In this document: piece after piece, positions 63,171 to 64,000 of the stretch
How the letters are laid out: every line of letters starts with the position of its first letter
Numbering within the stretch: position 1 is the stretch's first letter
Assembly (NCBI RefSeq): GCF_022605725.1
Contig: NC_065563.1
Span: 10,752,518-10,816,517, forward strand
DNA from: Anthonomus grandis grandis
Lineage: Eukaryota; Arthropoda; Insecta; Coleoptera; Curculionidae
Length of the DNA stretch: 64,000 nt
Direction: 5' to 3'
Translations under genes and position numbers: made by a program
Notes under the pieces: model-generated
The model's database searches: none
The model's input: only the letters and a program-made list of their open reading frames with translations
What the model was told of the DNA's origin: nothing

Positions 63171-64000
63171 CTAGCGGACATAGTAGGCATTTCAAAAAGT
63201 GCGGTACATCGCATATTAACTGAAAATTTTGACTTAAGAAAGCTGTGTGCAAGATGGGTGCCGCGTTTGCTCACACTCGAGTAAAATCAGTGTCGTGAAG
63301 ATGTTTCAATTGAGTGTTTAGCGAAATTTAATAGTAACAAAGCAGAATTTTTGCGTCGTTTCATAACCATGGATGAAACATGGGTTCATCACTTCACACC
63401 TGAGATAAAAGAACAATCAAAACAATGGACTCAAAAGGGAGAACCGGCCCCAAAGAAGGCGAAAACCGTTTCATCTGCAGGCAAGGTCATGGCGTCGGTT
63501 TTTTAGGATGCGCGAGGGATAATTTTCATTGACTATCTTGAAAAAGGTAAAACTATCAACGGCGAGTATTATGCGAACTTATTGCAACGTTTGAGCGAAG
63601 AAATCAAGCAAAACGGCCGCATTTGGTTAAGAAGAAAGTATTGTTTCATCAAGACAATGCACCAGCTCACAAATCCGTTATTCCAATGGCCAAAATTAAC
63701 GAACTAAAGTTTGAATTGTTACCTCTGCACCCTATTCGCCAGATTTAGCCCCCTCAGATTATTTTCTGTTTCCAAACTTAAAAAACTGGCTTAGTGGTCA
63801 AAGATTTTCCAACGATGAAGAAGTGATGTCTGCAGTTAATGGCTATTTCGAGGCGCAAGACAGTTCTTATTATAAAAAGGGTATCGAACTTATAAAACAT
63901 CGCTGGGAAACGTGTATAGAGCTGAAAGGAGATTATGTTGAAAAATAAATACATTTTTTTTCGAAAATTTTCGTGTTTTCTTTTTTGGATCGGGTACTTC

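Larger units (their letters stand above)
59826..64000 (+). mobile_element. mariner element, decayed, with two DNA transposons inserted
   Basis: Left end at 59826 after TA: cgagggtggaccctgaagta. The right end (gatcgggtacttc, 63988-64000) is the start of the matching inverted repeat, cut off by the window edge. Transposase: ATG at 59997, MEKIGHRYVIQYFYLKGLSP and a helix-turn-helix to KIHKAVLE (60239), then after both insertions ADIVGISKSAVHRILTENFD, FITMDETWVHHFTPE (first catalytic Asp), GKVMASVF followed by a stop, and a frameshifted NAPAH / SPDLAP region. It is a standard DD34D mariner, inactivated by the stop at 63503 and frameshifts near 63630 and 63730 in addition to the insertions. Confidence 0.85.

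Noticed and set aside
1..64000. tRNA, rRNA or bacterial operon structures
   Set aside because: No cloverleaf or rRNA segments were recognised by eye, and genes have introns and poly(A) signals, so bacterial features such as ribosome binding sites do not apply.

Overview
The window is eukaryotic, AT-rich insect chromosomal DNA, most likely from a beetle. The reasons are: five conserved single-copy animal genes with mostly very short GT-AG introns (48-80 bp), a dense load of insect-type transposons (CR1/jockey-like and R4/Dong-like LINEs, Penelope-like elements, mariner, Tigger/pogo, piggyBac, hAT, an errantivirus-type env remnant), and a single deoxynucleoside kinase gene. The species cannot be named from the sequence alone.

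Layout. 1-9.6 kb is mobile-element debris: an env/LTR remnant, a mariner relic, a Penelope-type repeat with a hammerhead-like motif, and a Dong-like LINE that runs directly into a CR1-like LINE. 9.76-10.53 kb (+) is a complete four-exon SPRING1 gene, tail to tail with ASRGL1. ASRGL1 (isoaspartyl peptidase/asparaginase) is on the minus strand from 30.51 to 10.73 kb; its 17.7 kb second intron holds a single-exon MFS transporter gene on the opposite strand (12.56-13.85 kb) and about a dozen transposon fragments. 32.9-33.1 kb looks like a promoter with an E2F-type site. 36.69-39.17 kb (+) is the gamma-tubulin complex gene TUBGCP3, intronless in its coding part. 40.25-45.23 kb (+) is a deoxynucleoside kinase (dNK) gene with a ~386-bp tandem repeat in intron 2 and an apparent 1-base frameshift in exon 1. 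45.5-51.3 kb is mobile debris, including a broken DUF7869-type gene. 51.4-58.8 kb (-) holds the last two exons of the RNA helicase DDX47, separated by a 7-kb intron made almost entirely of nested transposons (a Tigger inside a Tigger, each LINE inside something else). 59.8-64.0 kb is a mariner element broken by a 686-bp TIR element and by a structurally intact piggyBac-like element.

The host genes are ordinary cell-maintenance genes (SREBP-pathway Golgi factor, peptidase, transporter, microtubule nucleation, nucleotide salvage, rRNA processing) and do not form a pathway. The distinctive biology is in the mobile elements: three hammerhead-ribozyme-like motifs in Penelope-type terminal repeats, several insertions whose target duplications can be read exactly because they interrupt recognisable coding sequence, and a piggyBac insertion flanked by CTAG rather than TTAA. 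I did not find a wholly new system; the hammerhead set and the CTAG-flanked piggyBac are the best candidates for follow-up.
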